Counted from the stretch's first letter, positions 37,173 through 46,692 are shown. The stretch is 64,000 bases of DNA from an uncultured Clostridia bacterium (GCA_934167095.1 CAKPKE010000006.1:19731-83730), one strand, 5' to 3'. Made by a program: numbers and translations. The notes: generated from the sequence alone by a model not told the origin.

Positions 37173-37565
37173 ATGATGGAAATTATAGAAAGAAAAAAGG
37201 ATAAGGCAGAAGTAGATACAATGTCGCCACTAAACTGGGCTTACATTGGAGATAACATTTTTGAATTATATATAAGAATGGGATTAATTAATAATACAAG
37301 ACTAAAGCCTCATAAGTTGCACATAGAAGCAGTAAAACATGTAAGAGCATCAAGTCAAGCAGATTTATTAAAAAATATAGAAGAGAATTTGACTGATGAA
37401 GAAAAAGACATAGTAAGAAGAGGTAGAAATGCACAAAATCACCATGTACCTAAAAATTCTACAGTAGAGGAATACAGCTATGCTACTGCTTTTGAGGCTT
37501 TAATTGGATATTTATATTTAACAAAGCAAGATGAAAGACTAAAAGAAATATTAAGTATGTGCTAA
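37173..37565 (+). CDS. mrnC: Mini-ribonuclease III
   Basis: A 130-residue RNase III-like nuclease lacking the dsRNA-binding domain; it matures 23S rRNA. It has PLNWAYIGDNIFELYIRMGL, HIEAVKHVRASSQADLL, RRGRNAQNHHVPKNSTVEEY and SYATAFEALIGYLYL, with the catalytic acidic residues of the family. It starts 5 bases after ylqF, and both act on the large subunit. Either of two adjacent ATGs could be used. Confidence 0.92.
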   Translation: MMEIIERKKDKAEVDTMSPLNWAYIGDNIFELYIRMGLINNTRLKPHKLHIEAVKHVRASSQADLLKNIEENLTDEEKDIVRRGRNAQNHHVPKNSTVEEYSYATAFEALIGYLYLTKQDERLKEILSMC

Positions 37566-37588
37566 GAAAAATAAAAGGAGTCAAAATC

Positions 37589-38029
37589 ATGATTTACAAT
37601 GAATTTATGGCTATGGCATTAGAAGAAGCTAAAAAAGCTAATTGTGCCAAAGGAAAAGTAGGCGCAGTTATTGTATTAAATGATAAAGTATTAGGAAAAG
37701 GAAATAATTCTGTTCCAAATAACTGCCAACCATGTACAATCAATAATTGTCTAAGAAAAAAATATGGATTAAAAAGTGGAGAACGTCAAGAAATCTGTAG
37801 AGCAGTTCATGCTGAGCAGAATGCAATATTAAATTGCTTAAAAAATGGTGAAGATATAAGTAAATCTACAATTTATGTAACAAAATCACCTTGTATGATA
37901 TGTGCGAAAATAATTATAAATTCTGGAATTTCAAAAGTAGTATATGCTAATAAATATCCAGATACTGAAGCTTTTAAAATTCTAGATGAGGCTGGAATTA
38001 TAACCGAATATATTGAAGATATGAAATGA
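37589..38029 (+). CDS. Deoxycytidylate/cytidine deaminase family protein
   Basis: ATG 37589 follows AAAAGGAGTC. The 146-residue zinc enzyme has the HAE motif in CRAVHAEQNAILNCL and PCMIC in TKSPCMICAKIIINSG. An extra Cys-rich insert (NNCQPCTINNCLRKKYG) is typical of dCMP deaminases such as ComEB. It probably converts dCMP to dUMP for thymidylate synthesis. It is the last gene of the ylqF-mrnC run. Confidence 0.9.
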   Translation: MIYNEFMAMALEEAKKANCAKGKVGAVIVLNDKVLGKGNNSVPNNCQPCTINNCLRKKYGLKSGERQEICRAVHAEQNAILNCLKNGEDISKSTIYVTKSPCMICAKIIINSGISKVVYANKYPDTEAFKILDEAGIITEYIEDMK

Positions 38030-38073
38030 TAAAATTAATAAAACAGCATTGTAAATAAAAAACAATAAACCTC

Positions 38074-38102
38074 TTGACTACAATTAAAAAAAATGGTATA
38101 GT
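38074..38102 (+). promoter_or_regulatory. Promoter of tRNA-Glu
   Basis: TTGACT at 38074-38079, a 17-base spacer and TATAGT at 38097-38102, 14 bases before the mature tRNA. Confidence 0.85.
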
Positions 38103-38116
38103 AATAAAGTACTAAA

Positions 38117-38191
38117 GGCCCCTTGGTCAAGCGGTTAAGACGCAGCCCTCTCAAGGCTGAATCATGGGTTCGATTCCCGTAGGGGTCACCA
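38117..38191 (+). tRNA. tRNA-Glu (anticodon CUC)
   Basis: A 75-base cloverleaf including an encoded CCA. The acceptor arms GGCCCCT and AGGGGTC pair, the anticodon stem is CAGCC/GGCTG with loop CTCTCAA, giving anticodon CUC, and the T arm contains GGTTCGATTCC. It reads GAG. It is the only tRNA in the window. Confidence 0.92.
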
Positions 38192-38360
38192 AAATTAAAT
38201 AATATTAGAGTAGCAATGAATTAGTAAAAATTTAAGCTACTCTATTTTTATTTTTTCATTAGGTAAAATCTGCATTTCTGAAAAAATAATAATTGTATAA
38301 AGGAAAAAATATGGTATAATTGAAGCATGTAATAAAGATTACTTTTAGAAAGGCAAAATT

Positions 38361-38513
38361 ATGAAAGAAAAAACTTTTAATGATTTAGGATTAGATAATG
38401 GAGATGATTTCTTAAATAGTTTAGGAATAAATCTAAACATTGACTTTGAAAATAAAAATCAAAATGAACAAGAAAAAGAGAAAAATATAGAAGAAATAAA
38501 AAAGAATATATAG
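38361..38513 (+). CDS. Small acidic ORF of 50 residues
   Basis: A short gene starting at ATG 38361 after AGAAAGG. The peptide begins MKEKTFNDLGLDNGDDFLNS and ends in a Lys/Glu-rich helix. It lies 9 bases before the following methyltransferase gene. No family recognised. Spacing and a usable ribosome site favour a real gene. Confidence 0.5.
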   Translation: MKEKTFNDLGLDNGDDFLNSLGINLNIDFENKNQNEQEKEKNIEEIKKNI

Positions 38514-38522
38514 GAGTTTAAA

Positions 38523-39857
38523 GTGAAAGAGGAAGTTCCAATTAAAAAGAATGAAGAATATGTAGTAAAAATAGCAGACTATGGTACAGATGGAGAGGGA
38601 ATTGCAAAAATAAATGATTTTACTGTATTTGTTGCAGGTGCTTTAAAAAATGAAAAATGTAAAATTCATATAACAAAAGTTTTATCATCTTATGCTTATG
38701 CAAAAATTGTTGAAATACTAGAAAAATCTGAACATAGGGTACAAAGTGATTGTAAAACTTATCCAAAATGTGGTGGTTGCAGTTTAAGACATATAGATTA
38801 TAAAGAAACTTTGCAAATTAAAAGACAAAAAGTTCAAAATTTAGTAAATAAAATGTTAAATGATAAAATAATTGTAGATGAAACAGTTGGAATGGATAAG
38901 CCAGTTTTTTATAGAAATAAGGCGATTTATCCAATAAGCCAAAATAAAATGCCAGGAATATTTGCAGCAAGAAGTCATGATGTAATTGAATTTGAAGAAT
39001 GTAAAATTCAAACTATAAATTCTCAAAAAATAGCAAAGTTTATATTAGAAAAATGGAACGATACAATATATGATGAAAAAACAGGAAAAGGACTTCTTAG
39101 AAATATAATGATAAGAGAAGGCTTTGCTACAAATGAAATAATGGTTGTTCTTGTACAAAATGGTGAGAAAAAATATGATGCAAGTAACCTTGTAAAAGAA
39201 TTTCCAAATATAAAAACAGTTGTAGTAAATGTAAATACTAAAAATACAAATGTAGTCTTAGCAAACAAAAATATAATTTGTTATGGGGATGGATTTATAT
39301 ATGATAAGCTAGGCGACTACACTTTTAAAATATCACCTAATTCTTTTTATCAAGTTAATCCAAAACAAACTGAAAAATTGTATAATTTAGCAGTTGAAAA
39401 GGCAAATCTAAAGGCAGATGATATTTTATGTGATTTATATTGTGGAATTGGAACTATTGGAATTTTTGCATCAAAGTTTGTTAAAAAAGTATATGGAATA
39501 GAAATTGTAGAATCAGCAGTAAAAGACGCAAACGAGAATGCAAAATTAAATAATGTAAATAATATAGAATTTATTTTGGGTGACACAGAAAAAGCTTTTG
39601 ACAGCTTATTAAAAAATGATATTAAACCGACAGTTGTAATTGTTGATCCACCAAGAAAAGGATTAGATGATACAACAATAGAAAATTTATGCAAGCTAAA
39701 ACTAGATAGAGTTGTATATGTAAGTTGTAATCCTGCCACATTAGTAAGAGATTTAGCAAAAATGGAAGATATATATATAGTAAAAAGCATTACTCCTGTG
39801 GATAATTTTTGCTATAGCTCGCATGTGGAAAGTGTTGCCGTACTTGAATTAAAGTGA
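38523..39857 (+). CDS. 23S rRNA (uracil-C5)-methyltransferase, RlmD/RlmCD type, with TRAM domain
   Basis: A 444-residue RNA m5U methyltransferase. It has an N-terminal TRAM domain (YVVKIADYGTDGEGIAKIND), the 4Fe-4S cysteines in CKTYPKCGGCSLRHI, the SAM motif LCDLYCGIGTIGIFASKF, VIVDPPRKGLDD and the catalytic VYVSCNPATLVRDL. It ends in HVESVAVLELK. The start is GTG 38523. A second, TRAM-less family member lies 800 bases downstream. RlmCD versus TrmFO-like substrate choice cannot be told from sequence alone. Confidence 0.92.
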   Translation: MKEEVPIKKNEEYVVKIADYGTDGEGIAKINDFTVFVAGALKNEKCKIHITKVLSSYAYAKIVEILEKSEHRVQSDCKTYPKCGGCSLRHIDYKETLQIKRQKVQNLVNKMLNDKIIVDETVGMDKPVFYRNKAIYPISQNKMPGIFAARSHDVIEFEECKIQTINSQKIAKFILEKWNDTIYDEKTGKGLLRNIMIREGFATNEIMVVLVQNGEKKYDASNLVKEFPNIKTVVVNVNTKNTNVVLANKNIICYGDGFIYDKLGDYTFKISPNSFYQVNPKQTEKLYNLAVEKANLKADDILCDLYCGIGTIGIFASKFVKKVYGIEIVESAVKDANENAKLNNVNNIEFILGDTEKAFDSLLKNDIKPTVVIVDPPRKGLDDTTIENLCKLKLDRVVYVSCNPATLVRDLAKMEDIYIVKSITPVDNFCYSSHVESVAVLELK

Positions 39858-39873
39858 TTTTGGAGATAAAAAT

Positions 39874-40665
39874 ATGAATTATAAATTAATTGCGATGGAT
39901 TTTGATGGAACTCTTTTATCAGAAAATAAAACTGTTTCAAAAGCAAACAAAGAAAAGCTTACTCAATTAAAAAATAAAGGATACATAATAGTTGGTGTAA
40001 CTGCCAGAAATTTGACAAGTGTTAAGCATGTTTGTGATATTCAAATGTTTAACTATTTAATTCTCAATAATGGAACTTACATTTATGATGTAAAACAAGA
40101 AAACGGGCAGTATATAAAATATTTAAATAGAAAAGTAGTAACTAAATTAAGTAGCAACTTTTTTGATGAAACAAGTGAAATTGATTTTTGTACATTAAAT
40201 CATTATTATGTTTTCAAAAATAAAACTATTAATCTTGATAGGACTGAAATTGATAGTCTTGAAGACATAAAAGAAGAAATTGCAAGAATGAATATTTTTC
40301 TAAAAAATCAAGAAGAAAATAACAAGTGTAAGAAATTTATAGAAGAAAATTTTAATGACATTGATGTATTTGAAATGATGGACACTGATAGTAAAATAAA
40401 AAGAAAATGGCTTGCTATAAATCCTAAAGACATAAATAAATTTGTTGGAATACAATTTTTATGTAAGAAGCTCAATATAGATACGAAAAATGTCATATTT
40501 TTTGGAGATAGTACAAATGATTTAATGGCAATTAAAAATGTAGGAGTAGGAGTTGCAATGGGAAATGCCCTAGATATAGTAAAAGAAAATGCAAAAGAAG
40601 TAACTTTGTCAAATGAAGAAAATGGCATTGCAGTATTTTTAGAAAAATTAGAAAGTGAAAAATAA
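39874..40665 (+). CDS. HAD superfamily (Cof type) phosphatase
   Basis: A 263-residue HAD hydrolase with motif I MDFDGTLLSE, motif II GVTARNLTSV and motif III/IV FFGDSTNDLMAIKNVGVGVA plus AKEVTLSNEENGIA, as in Cof-type sugar or nucleotide phosphatases. The cap is of the C2B type. Substrate unknown. It is packed between the two methyltransferase genes (16 bases before, directly adjoining after) and shares their operon. Confidence 0.9.
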   Translation: MNYKLIAMDFDGTLLSENKTVSKANKEKLTQLKNKGYIIVGVTARNLTSVKHVCDIQMFNYLILNNGTYIYDVKQENGQYIKYLNRKVVTKLSSNFFDETSEIDFCTLNHYYVFKNKTINLDRTEIDSLEDIKEEIARMNIFLKNQEENNKCKKFIEENFNDIDVFEMMDTDSKIKRKWLAINPKDINKFVGIQFLCKKLNIDTKNVIFFGDSTNDLMAIKNVGVGVAMGNALDIVKENAKEVTLSNEENGIAVFLEKLESEK

Positions 40666-41790
40666 ATGGAAAAATGTAAAATAAGCTCAAAATGTGGTGG
40701 ATGTTTTTATATGGGTGTTGAATACCAAAAACAGTTAGACGAAAAAACAAATTACATAAAAGAGCTAATGAAAAATAGTGGATTAAATGTTAAAGTAAAT
40801 AATACAATAGAAATGAAAAATCCTTTAAATTACAGAAATAAAGGCAAGTATGCATTTAAAAATGGAAAAATGGGATTTTATGAAGAAGGTAGCCATAAAA
40901 TTGTTTATGAAAAATGTCTTATTCAAAAGCAAATAATCAACGAGATTGCAGATTTTGTATATGGCCTAGTTAAAAAATATAAAATAAATTTGTATAATGA
41001 AGATACTAAAAAAGGCTTTTTAAGACATATAGTGATTAGATACGGCGAATTTACAAATGAGGTTATGGTTATTTTTGTTACAACTGATGGCAAAATGTAT
41101 AAAAGAGATGAAATAATAAAGGAGCTAACTTCAAAATATCCTAATATTAAATCTGTTGTACAAAATATAAATGTAGAAGCTACAAATGCAATTTTAGGAA
41201 GCAAAACAATAAAATTATATGGCAGTGATTTTATAGTAGATAAAATAAATGAATTAAAGTTTAAAATTTCACCATTGTCATTTTATCAAGTAAATCCAGT
41301 GCAAATGAAGTTGTTATATGAAGTAGCAATTAAATATGCAAACTTGACTAAAAATGAAGTAGTATATGACTTGTATTCTGGAATCGGAACAATATCATTA
41401 TGTGTGGCAAAAGTTGCCAAAAAAGTATATGGAATAGAAATTGTAAAAGATGCAGTAAAAGACGCAAACGAAAATGCCAGAATAAATAACATTAAAAACA
41501 CTAAATTCATGGCAGGAAAAGTTGAGGACTTACTTCCAAAGCTTTGCGATAAAGAATATGCTGATGTGGTATTTGTAGACCCTCCAAGAAGCGGATTAGA
41601 CCGAAAAACAATTCAAACAATTTTAAAAGTAGAACCTCAAAGAATTGTATATATAAGCTGTGGACCAGAAAGTTTAGTGCAAAACTTAAAAGAATTAAAA
41701 AGAAAATATAATATTGAAAAGGTTCAACCAGTTGACATGTTTCCTTTCACAAAACATGTTGAATGCGTATGTGTTCTAAATCTTAAATAA
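40666..41790 (+). CDS. RNA (uracil-C5)-methyltransferase, TRAM-less paralogue
   Basis: A 374-residue RlmD-family enzyme lacking the N-terminal TRAM domain. It starts directly with the Fe-S cysteines (CKISSKCGGCFYMGV), then VYDLYSGIGTISLCVAKVAK, VFVDPPRSGLDRKTIQ and VYISCGPESLVQNL, and ends KHVECVCVLNLK. Its last codons include TGCGTA, the segment seen again in the two remnants at 43048 and 49802. It is probably co-transcribed with the HAD gene. Accessory DNA begins right after it. Confidence 0.9.
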   Translation: MEKCKISSKCGGCFYMGVEYQKQLDEKTNYIKELMKNSGLNVKVNNTIEMKNPLNYRNKGKYAFKNGKMGFYEEGSHKIVYEKCLIQKQIINEIADFVYGLVKKYKINLYNEDTKKGFLRHIVIRYGEFTNEVMVIFVTTDGKMYKRDEIIKELTSKYPNIKSVVQNINVEATNAILGSKTIKLYGSDFIVDKINELKFKISPLSFYQVNPVQMKLLYEVAIKYANLTKNEVVYDLYSGIGTISLCVAKVAKKVYGIEIVKDAVKDANENARINNIKNTKFMAGKVEDLLPKLCDKEYADVVFVDPPRSGLDRKTIQTILKVEPQRIVYISCGPESLVQNLKELKRKYNIEKVQPVDMFPFTKHVECVCVLNLK

Positions 41791-41832
41791 AGCCTTGTAT
41801 TTCAAGGAAAATCAACTGTTCAGTGACTAACG

Positions 41833-41853
41833 CATACCATATTAGGTGGTATG
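41833..41853 (+). terminator. Small hairpin after the methyltransferase gene
   Basis: CATACCA and TGGTATG form a perfect 7-base stem with a 7-base loop. No T run follows, so it may be a protein-binding or boundary element rather than a terminator. Confidence 0.4.
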
Positions 41854-41900
41854 GATTAACTAAGCAAAATAAAAAGTAGAGATTATAGGAGAAATAAAAA

Positions 41901-42418
41901 ATGGTATTTAGTATTTTAGCATTATTAGCAGTGTGTATTAGTATATGTATTAAAGATAGAAAAAAATCATTATATGTTCAATCATTAAACTGCTTTTTTG
42001 AAGCAATATATGATTTTTTAATATCTGCTTTTTTACAGGCGCAATCTTAAGTATAATAAATTTAATAAGGACTTTTATATTTATAAATAAAAATAAATTT
42101 AGTAAATCTGTATATTTAATAATACTATTTATTTTTGAAGGAATAATTATGATAAATTGTTATTTTTCATGGACAGGGTGGGTTTCTCTATTACCAACAA
42201 TTGGTTCAATGATTAGATCATATTGTTTATGGCAATCAAATATGAAATTAGTTAGAATATCTGGAATAACAACAGGAATTTTATACGGCTCTTATTATAT
42301 TTATTACCATAGTTGGTTCATGGTATTAGGTGATTTGATTTTATTACTTACAGGAATATACACACTTTACAAAAATGATATAAGGAGGAAAAGTAACAAT
42401 GAAGTTATATGTAATTAG
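41901..42418 (+). pseudogene. YgjV-like inner membrane protein, split at a T run / -1 slippery heptamer
   Basis: Two frames together encode a YgjV-family membrane protein. The first runs from ATG 41901 (MVFSILALLAVCISICIKDR) and stops at 42050. The second begins upstream of the ATG at 42149 and carries NLIRTFIFINKNKFSKSVYL, SWTGWVSLLPTIGSMIRSYC and SGITTGILYGSYYIYY. The frames meet at a run of six T (42029-42034). A -1 slip at T-TTT-TTA would join them exactly. Either this is a homopolymer mutation or frameshifting is used. The end overlaps the phosphatase gene by 20 bases. Confidence 0.65.
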
Positions 42419-42938
42419 ACATGGAAACACAGATAGTAATAGATTAGATATATATAATGGAAAATTATTAAATGAAGATATAAATAATATTGGAATAAAA
42501 CAAGCACAGGAAGCATCTAAAAAAATTAAAAATTTAAATTTAGATTTGATTATTTGTTCACCACTTTTAAGAACAAGACATACCTGTGATATTATAAATT
42601 CTAATAAGGTAAAAGTAATATATGATGATCGAATAGAAGAAAGAAATTGTGGAGTTTTAACAAATACGAAAATAGATAATTTTTATTATACGGAATATTG
42701 GAATTATTATTCTAAAGTTAAAATCGATAATTTAGAAACAGTTCCAGAATTATTTGAAAGGGTTAATTTATTTTTAGATGAAATCAAGAAAAAATATAGA
42801 GGTCAAAATATACTTTTAGTAACCCATGGTGGCGTAGCTAGGGCAATCCATTTTTATTTTAATGAATTGCCAGAAGATGGACAGGTGGAAAAATATTTGC
42901 CAGATAATTGTGAAATAAGAGAATATAGTTTTAATTAA
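42399..42938 (+). CDS. Histidine phosphatase (phosphoglycerate mutase-like)
   Basis: A 179-residue branch of the histidine phosphatase superfamily. It has the phosphohistidine motif YVIRHGNTDSN, SPLLRTRHTC, an acidic EERNCG region and the second catalytic His in LLVTHGGVARAI. ATG 42399 is preceded by AAGGAGG and lies inside the end of the ygjV-like frame. Substrate unknown; such enzymes dephosphorylate small metabolites. It stands at the left side of the accessory region. Confidence 0.85.
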   Translation: MKLYVIRHGNTDSNRLDIYNGKLLNEDINNIGIKQAQEASKKIKNLNLDLIICSPLLRTRHTCDIINSNKVKVIYDDRIEERNCGVLTNTKIDNFYYTEYWNYYSKVKIDNLETVPELFERVNLFLDEIKKKYRGQNILLVTHGGVARAIHFYFNELPEDGQVEKYLPDNCEIREYSFN

Positions 42939-43258
42939 TTTAAATAAAAATTGATATATGCATAATACATATTATATTATTTCAGTTTGTATGTAAGAAC
43001 ATAGTCAGTTATATCCAAACATATAAAAAGCAACTATTCATAATTAACAAACATATCACGTTGAATGCGTTTCGGTGCTATATCTAAAATAAATCCTGTA
43101 ATACTTGAATTTACAATGAAAGAAAAAATATTTAAAAACAGCTCTAAAAACAAAATAGGAGCAAAAAACTCAAAATTTAAAGATGTTTTAGTAAAATTTA
43201 TGTTCAACCTAGAATATGGGAACATATGCAAATACTAAATAAAAAAGAAGGAATATTT
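42939..43258 (+). other. Accessory intergenic region with rlmD 3' remnant
   Basis: It holds one arm of an imperfect inverted repeat (42982-43002), the rlmD-type 3' remnant (43048-43092) and AT-rich sequence. No complete gene is seen. Confidence 0.6.
43048..43092 (+). pseudogene. Remnant of an RNA m5U methyltransferase 3' end
   Basis: The frame reads YHVECVSVLYLK and stops at TAA, matching the C-terminus KHVECVCVLNLK of the methyltransferase at 40666. The rest of that gene is absent. The sequence just past the stop (GTAATACTTGA) recurs after the other remnant at 49802. Confidence 0.75.
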
Positions 43259-44338
43259 ATGTTAAAAGATTTATGTTTCGAGATAATACAGACTTGCCCT
43301 AATAAATGTAAGTTCTGTTCTTCAAATTCATCACAAGACAAACAAACAATAATTACATTTGAACAGTTTAAAAAGACAGTTATGCATTTTATAAAACAAG
43401 GTGGAATAGAAGAATTATCAATTTCTGGTGGAGAACCATTTTTGCATCCAGATTTATTTGAAATGGTAAAGTTTTGTAAAGATAATGGAATTAAAACAGT
43501 TATATTCACTAGCGGGATAAAAAGAGCATCTGCAATGACAGTAGAAATGATAGAATATATAAAAAACAAATGTAAACAAGATTTACAGGAAATAGAAAAA
43601 CATGAACCATGGAATGAAAGATTAAAAATAAATGTAAAAGCATATTACGATAGATGTTTAACACCAAAATCATTTGAAGGGATAACAAGACAGGAGTTCG
43701 AAAAATTAAAACAATTAGGATTAGACAAGATAGTATTTGACTGGCAAGCATTTGAAGAATCAACTGATAATGAATTAATGGGAAGAAAAGGTTTAATTAC
43801 ATGCTTAATGGATTCGCTGATAAGAGCAAGCAGAACAGGGATAAATGTTGATGTACACTTTATTCCAATGAAACCAAATTATAGACAGTTTTCTGATATA
43901 ATTGAATGCTTAGAAATATCAGGTGTAAAAAATATAAGTGTCTTAAATTTTGTTCCTCAAGGCAGAGGAAGAGATAATAAAGAAGAGTTAATGCTAAGTA
44001 AAGAAGAATTGAAAGAGTTTTCAGAGATATTAAAAAAAGAAAAAGAACATTATAGTGGCAATATTAGGATAGGAATTCCACTAAATGGAAAAATATCACA
44101 TTTATGCACAGCAGGAACTGAAAAATTAGATATAAAGTATGATGGGACAGTATTACCATGCCCAGCATTTAAAGAAATGAGTATAGAGACAATGGAAAAG
44201 TATGGTATAAAATTACATAGCATATATGAAGATTTGGAAAAAGTAGTTGTACATAGCGGAAAGAGAAAAGCACCATTGTGTAAACAAGTATATGGATTTA
44301 ATGGAGATTTAACAGATAGTGATGAAATCATAAGATAG
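43259..44338 (+). CDS. Radical SAM protein with SPASM-like C-terminus
   Basis: ATG 43259 follows GAAGGAA. The 359-residue product has the 4Fe-4S radical SAM motif in TCPNKCKFCSSNS, ISGGEPFLHPDLFEM, IDVDVHFIPMKPNYRQF-like barrel strands and a C-terminal Cys region (SHLCTAGTEKLDIKYDGTVL with PCPAF, then LCKQ) that looks like a reduced SPASM/twitch domain. Such enzymes often modify peptides, but no small precursor gene is obvious beside it. It is flanked by an imperfect inverted repeat, which suggests it moved as a unit. Confidence 0.85.
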   Translation: MLKDLCFEIIQTCPNKCKFCSSNSSQDKQTIITFEQFKKTVMHFIKQGGIEELSISGGEPFLHPDLFEMVKFCKDNGIKTVIFTSGIKRASAMTVEMIEYIKNKCKQDLQEIEKHEPWNERLKINVKAYYDRCLTPKSFEGITRQEFEKLKQLGLDKIVFDWQAFEESTDNELMGRKGLITCLMDSLIRASRTGINVDVHFIPMKPNYRQFSDIIECLEISGVKNISVLNFVPQGRGRDNKEELMLSKEELKEFSEILKKEKEHYSGNIRIGIPLNGKISHLCTAGTEKLDIKYDGTVLPCPAFKEMSIETMEKYGIKLHSIYEDLEKVVVHSGKRKAPLCKQVYGFNGDLTDSDEIIR

Positions 44339-44613
44339 ATTTGTTAGATATTACAGATATTAATCCAGAAAAAATAGTAGAAATCAAATTTTTGCATTTG
44401 AAAAATATATTAATTTATTTTTAAAATAAAATTTTATATCACGAAAAAATTGAAAAATTCATTTTGTGAAATATGATTTTGCAATAATATGTTCTTAATT
44501 GACATACAAGCTGACTAATATATGTTCTTATGCGATAAACCAGCCATGTAGAGGTGGTAACAGCATTAAAATTAAAAGCTTAAGAGTATAATATAAGTAA
44601 AAAGGAAAGTTTT

Positions 44614-46509
44614 ATGAATTTTGTTAAGACTATAAAGTCAAAAATTGAAGAATATAAGCAGTATAAAAACCCGAGAAACTCAAGGACATTGACTGCACAA
44701 AACAGTAAAAATAGAAATATATTTAAGTATATACAGGCAAAGACTCTAGGTAAAAAGTATGGAGAATCTTTATATAAGCATTTTAAAGTAATGGATGATG
44801 TTGAAAGCTATGAATTTTTAATAAATTTATTTGGAAAAAATAATATACAAAGAGCTTTAAATAATAAAGATGCAACAACAGTACAAATTGCAGAAGAGCT
44901 GTTTAAAGCAGAAAATATGGAAGTTTCTGATGATATACAAAGAAATTATGTGTTGAGAAACATGACTAATTGTATAGTTTTTAATAAAGCAACAGGCTTA
45001 AATTTATCTGAATTTCAGTTAGGTATTCAACCAGAAAATTTTTGTAGAAAATCATTAAATAACAAAAATATGCTTGATATATTTAAAGAAAATAAAATAA
45101 CCAAAGATATTTTGGAAGAATTATATAATATGTATGGCGAAGAAATAATAGCATGCTATAATAATGATGGATATTTGAGAAACAAGACTGTATTGAAATT
45201 AGATGGTAAATATGAAAATAGAAGTGCAGTTGGTGGATTACAAGATCATGTGACATATTATTCGGAAGAAGACTTTAAAGCAATCTTTCAGAAGTATTTT
45301 AATAATGAAGCTTTATCAAAAACAGAACAATATATTTTAGTGGGGCTATTAGCAAAAGAATCTGATTTAATTGGAACATATACAATTAAATATTTGAAAG
45401 AGCATCCAGAATATATAAAGTCTGAAATTGAAGTTGGAATTTTTGATGATATCGTAATTTCAGGAAAAAAATATACTAATGATGAAAGAAGAAAAAAAGC
45501 AACACTTTGCAAAGTATGGAATGAAGATGATTTGAATAGATACAATAATTTAAAATTGCTAAGACAGAGATTAGAAAGTTTACCAAAAACACAAAGTGTA
45601 CTTGAAACAATGAATAATATTGATAAAATATTATCAATGTCATTAGACGAAATAGTAATGAAAAGTAGTGAAATTTCAGGTTTTATAGACTCTACATTTA
45701 TGGAATATGAAGCTGAAAACAGAAATCAGGTTGTAGAAAAAGTATATGATCCAGAAAAAACACAAGAAATAGTGATAACAGATTTGGCTCAAATGGATTC
45801 TGCTGCTATGTTGCACTTTTTCAATCCTGATAGAACAATATCAAATTTTGATGAATATATAAAAGATTTGGAAGAAAAATATTCAAAACAATCAGGAAAG
45901 AAGTTTGAATTCTCAAAAAATGAAAAAGAAACAATGTTATTGCAGTATCAAGCTAAAGAGAATCATTATATAACAGACTATGTTTTTGATTTTGATATGG
46001 TAGGACAAGTAGGAAGTTTTGATACAAGCTACATTACAAATACTTCAAATCAATTATGTGCAATGATTGTAAAACCTAAAGAAATTCTTAACGGAAATGG
46101 AATAAGAGGGCAAATAGCACTTGGTTTTTCAAAAGAAACATTAAGTCCAGAGCTAATTGCAATGATTTCCAATAAAAATATACATTCTAATAAAGGAATA
46201 AATTATGTTGAGAGTAGTAATCCATTTGAGGATTTTTCGGCTTCATATGATGAATTAGTATCTGATGAGAAAAAAATTGGAGGTAATACTGAAGTAGTAT
46301 TATTTAGAAATTCATACGAAAGTTCTTTGAAACCATCTTATGTTATGTATGTTGGAAATGATAAATTGGAATCTACTGTAGAAAATGAAAAAATAGAATT
46401 AGTAAGAAAACAAATGAAAGAATTGGGACTAGAGATTCCATTAGTAATATTTGATAGATATTCGATAAAAGAAAAGATGAAAAACAATGAATTAGACTTG
46501 GAGAATTAA
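44614..46509 (+). CDS. Large hypothetical protein, 631 residues
   Basis: I do not recognise this soluble, helix-rich protein. It begins MNFVKTIKSKIEEYKQYKNP and has an acidic, polar composition without membrane segments or signal peptide. The C-terminal part (residues ~470-600) is more ordered, with GIRGQIALGFSKETLSPELI, FEDFSASYDELVSDEKKIGG and SYVMYVGNDKLES. The region from the first segment resembles catalytic folds of bacterial effectors only in general layout. It has the ribosome site AAAGGAAAG and stands alone in the accessory region. Confidence 0.7.
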   Translation: MNFVKTIKSKIEEYKQYKNPRNSRTLTAQNSKNRNIFKYIQAKTLGKKYGESLYKHFKVMDDVESYEFLINLFGKNNIQRALNNKDATTVQIAEELFKAENMEVSDDIQRNYVLRNMTNCIVFNKATGLNLSEFQLGIQPENFCRKSLNNKNMLDIFKENKITKDILEELYNMYGEEIIACYNNDGYLRNKTVLKLDGKYENRSAVGGLQDHVTYYSEEDFKAIFQKYFNNEALSKTEQYILVGLLAKESDLIGTYTIKYLKEHPEYIKSEIEVGIFDDIVISGKKYTNDERRKKATLCKVWNEDDLNRYNNLKLLRQRLESLPKTQSVLETMNNIDKILSMSLDEIVMKSSEISGFIDSTFMEYEAENRNQVVEKVYDPEKTQEIVITDLAQMDSAAMLHFFNPDRTISNFDEYIKDLEEKYSKQSGKKFEFSKNEKETMLLQYQAKENHYITDYVFDFDMVGQVGSFDTSYITNTSNQLCAMIVKPKEILNGNGIRGQIALGFSKETLSPELIAMISNKNIHSNKGINYVESSNPFEDFSASYDELVSDEKKIGGNTEVVLFRNSYESSLKPSYVMYVGNDKLESTVENEKIELVRKQMKELGLEIPLVIFDRYSIKEKMKNNELDLEN

Positions 46510-46560
46510 ATATTATTATATGTCAAATAATAGAAAAATGATTCTAATCATAAAAAATAT

Positions 46561-46692
46561 TATGATGAAATAAATAAAAAGATGCTAAGAGGAAGCTATG
46601 TAAAAAAAGCAATAGTTAATTACCAAAATAAATTAATTGCACCTATTGATATGGTAGATGTATTAAAAAATGAAAGGATTAATCAATTATAG
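46561..46692 (+). pseudogene. 3' fragment of a NUDIX gene (duplicated)
   Basis: The last 43 codons of the NUDIX gene at 52653 are repeated here (YDEINKKMLRGSYVKKAIVN to the stop) without the NUDIX box. The copy starts abruptly and is the left end of a roughly 500-base repeat. Confidence 0.9.

Noticed and set aside
42029..42035. Treating the ygjV-like split as another CGG event
   Set aside because: The break lies in a T run with no CGG; the direction of shift is -1 (or +2), so it is listed separately.
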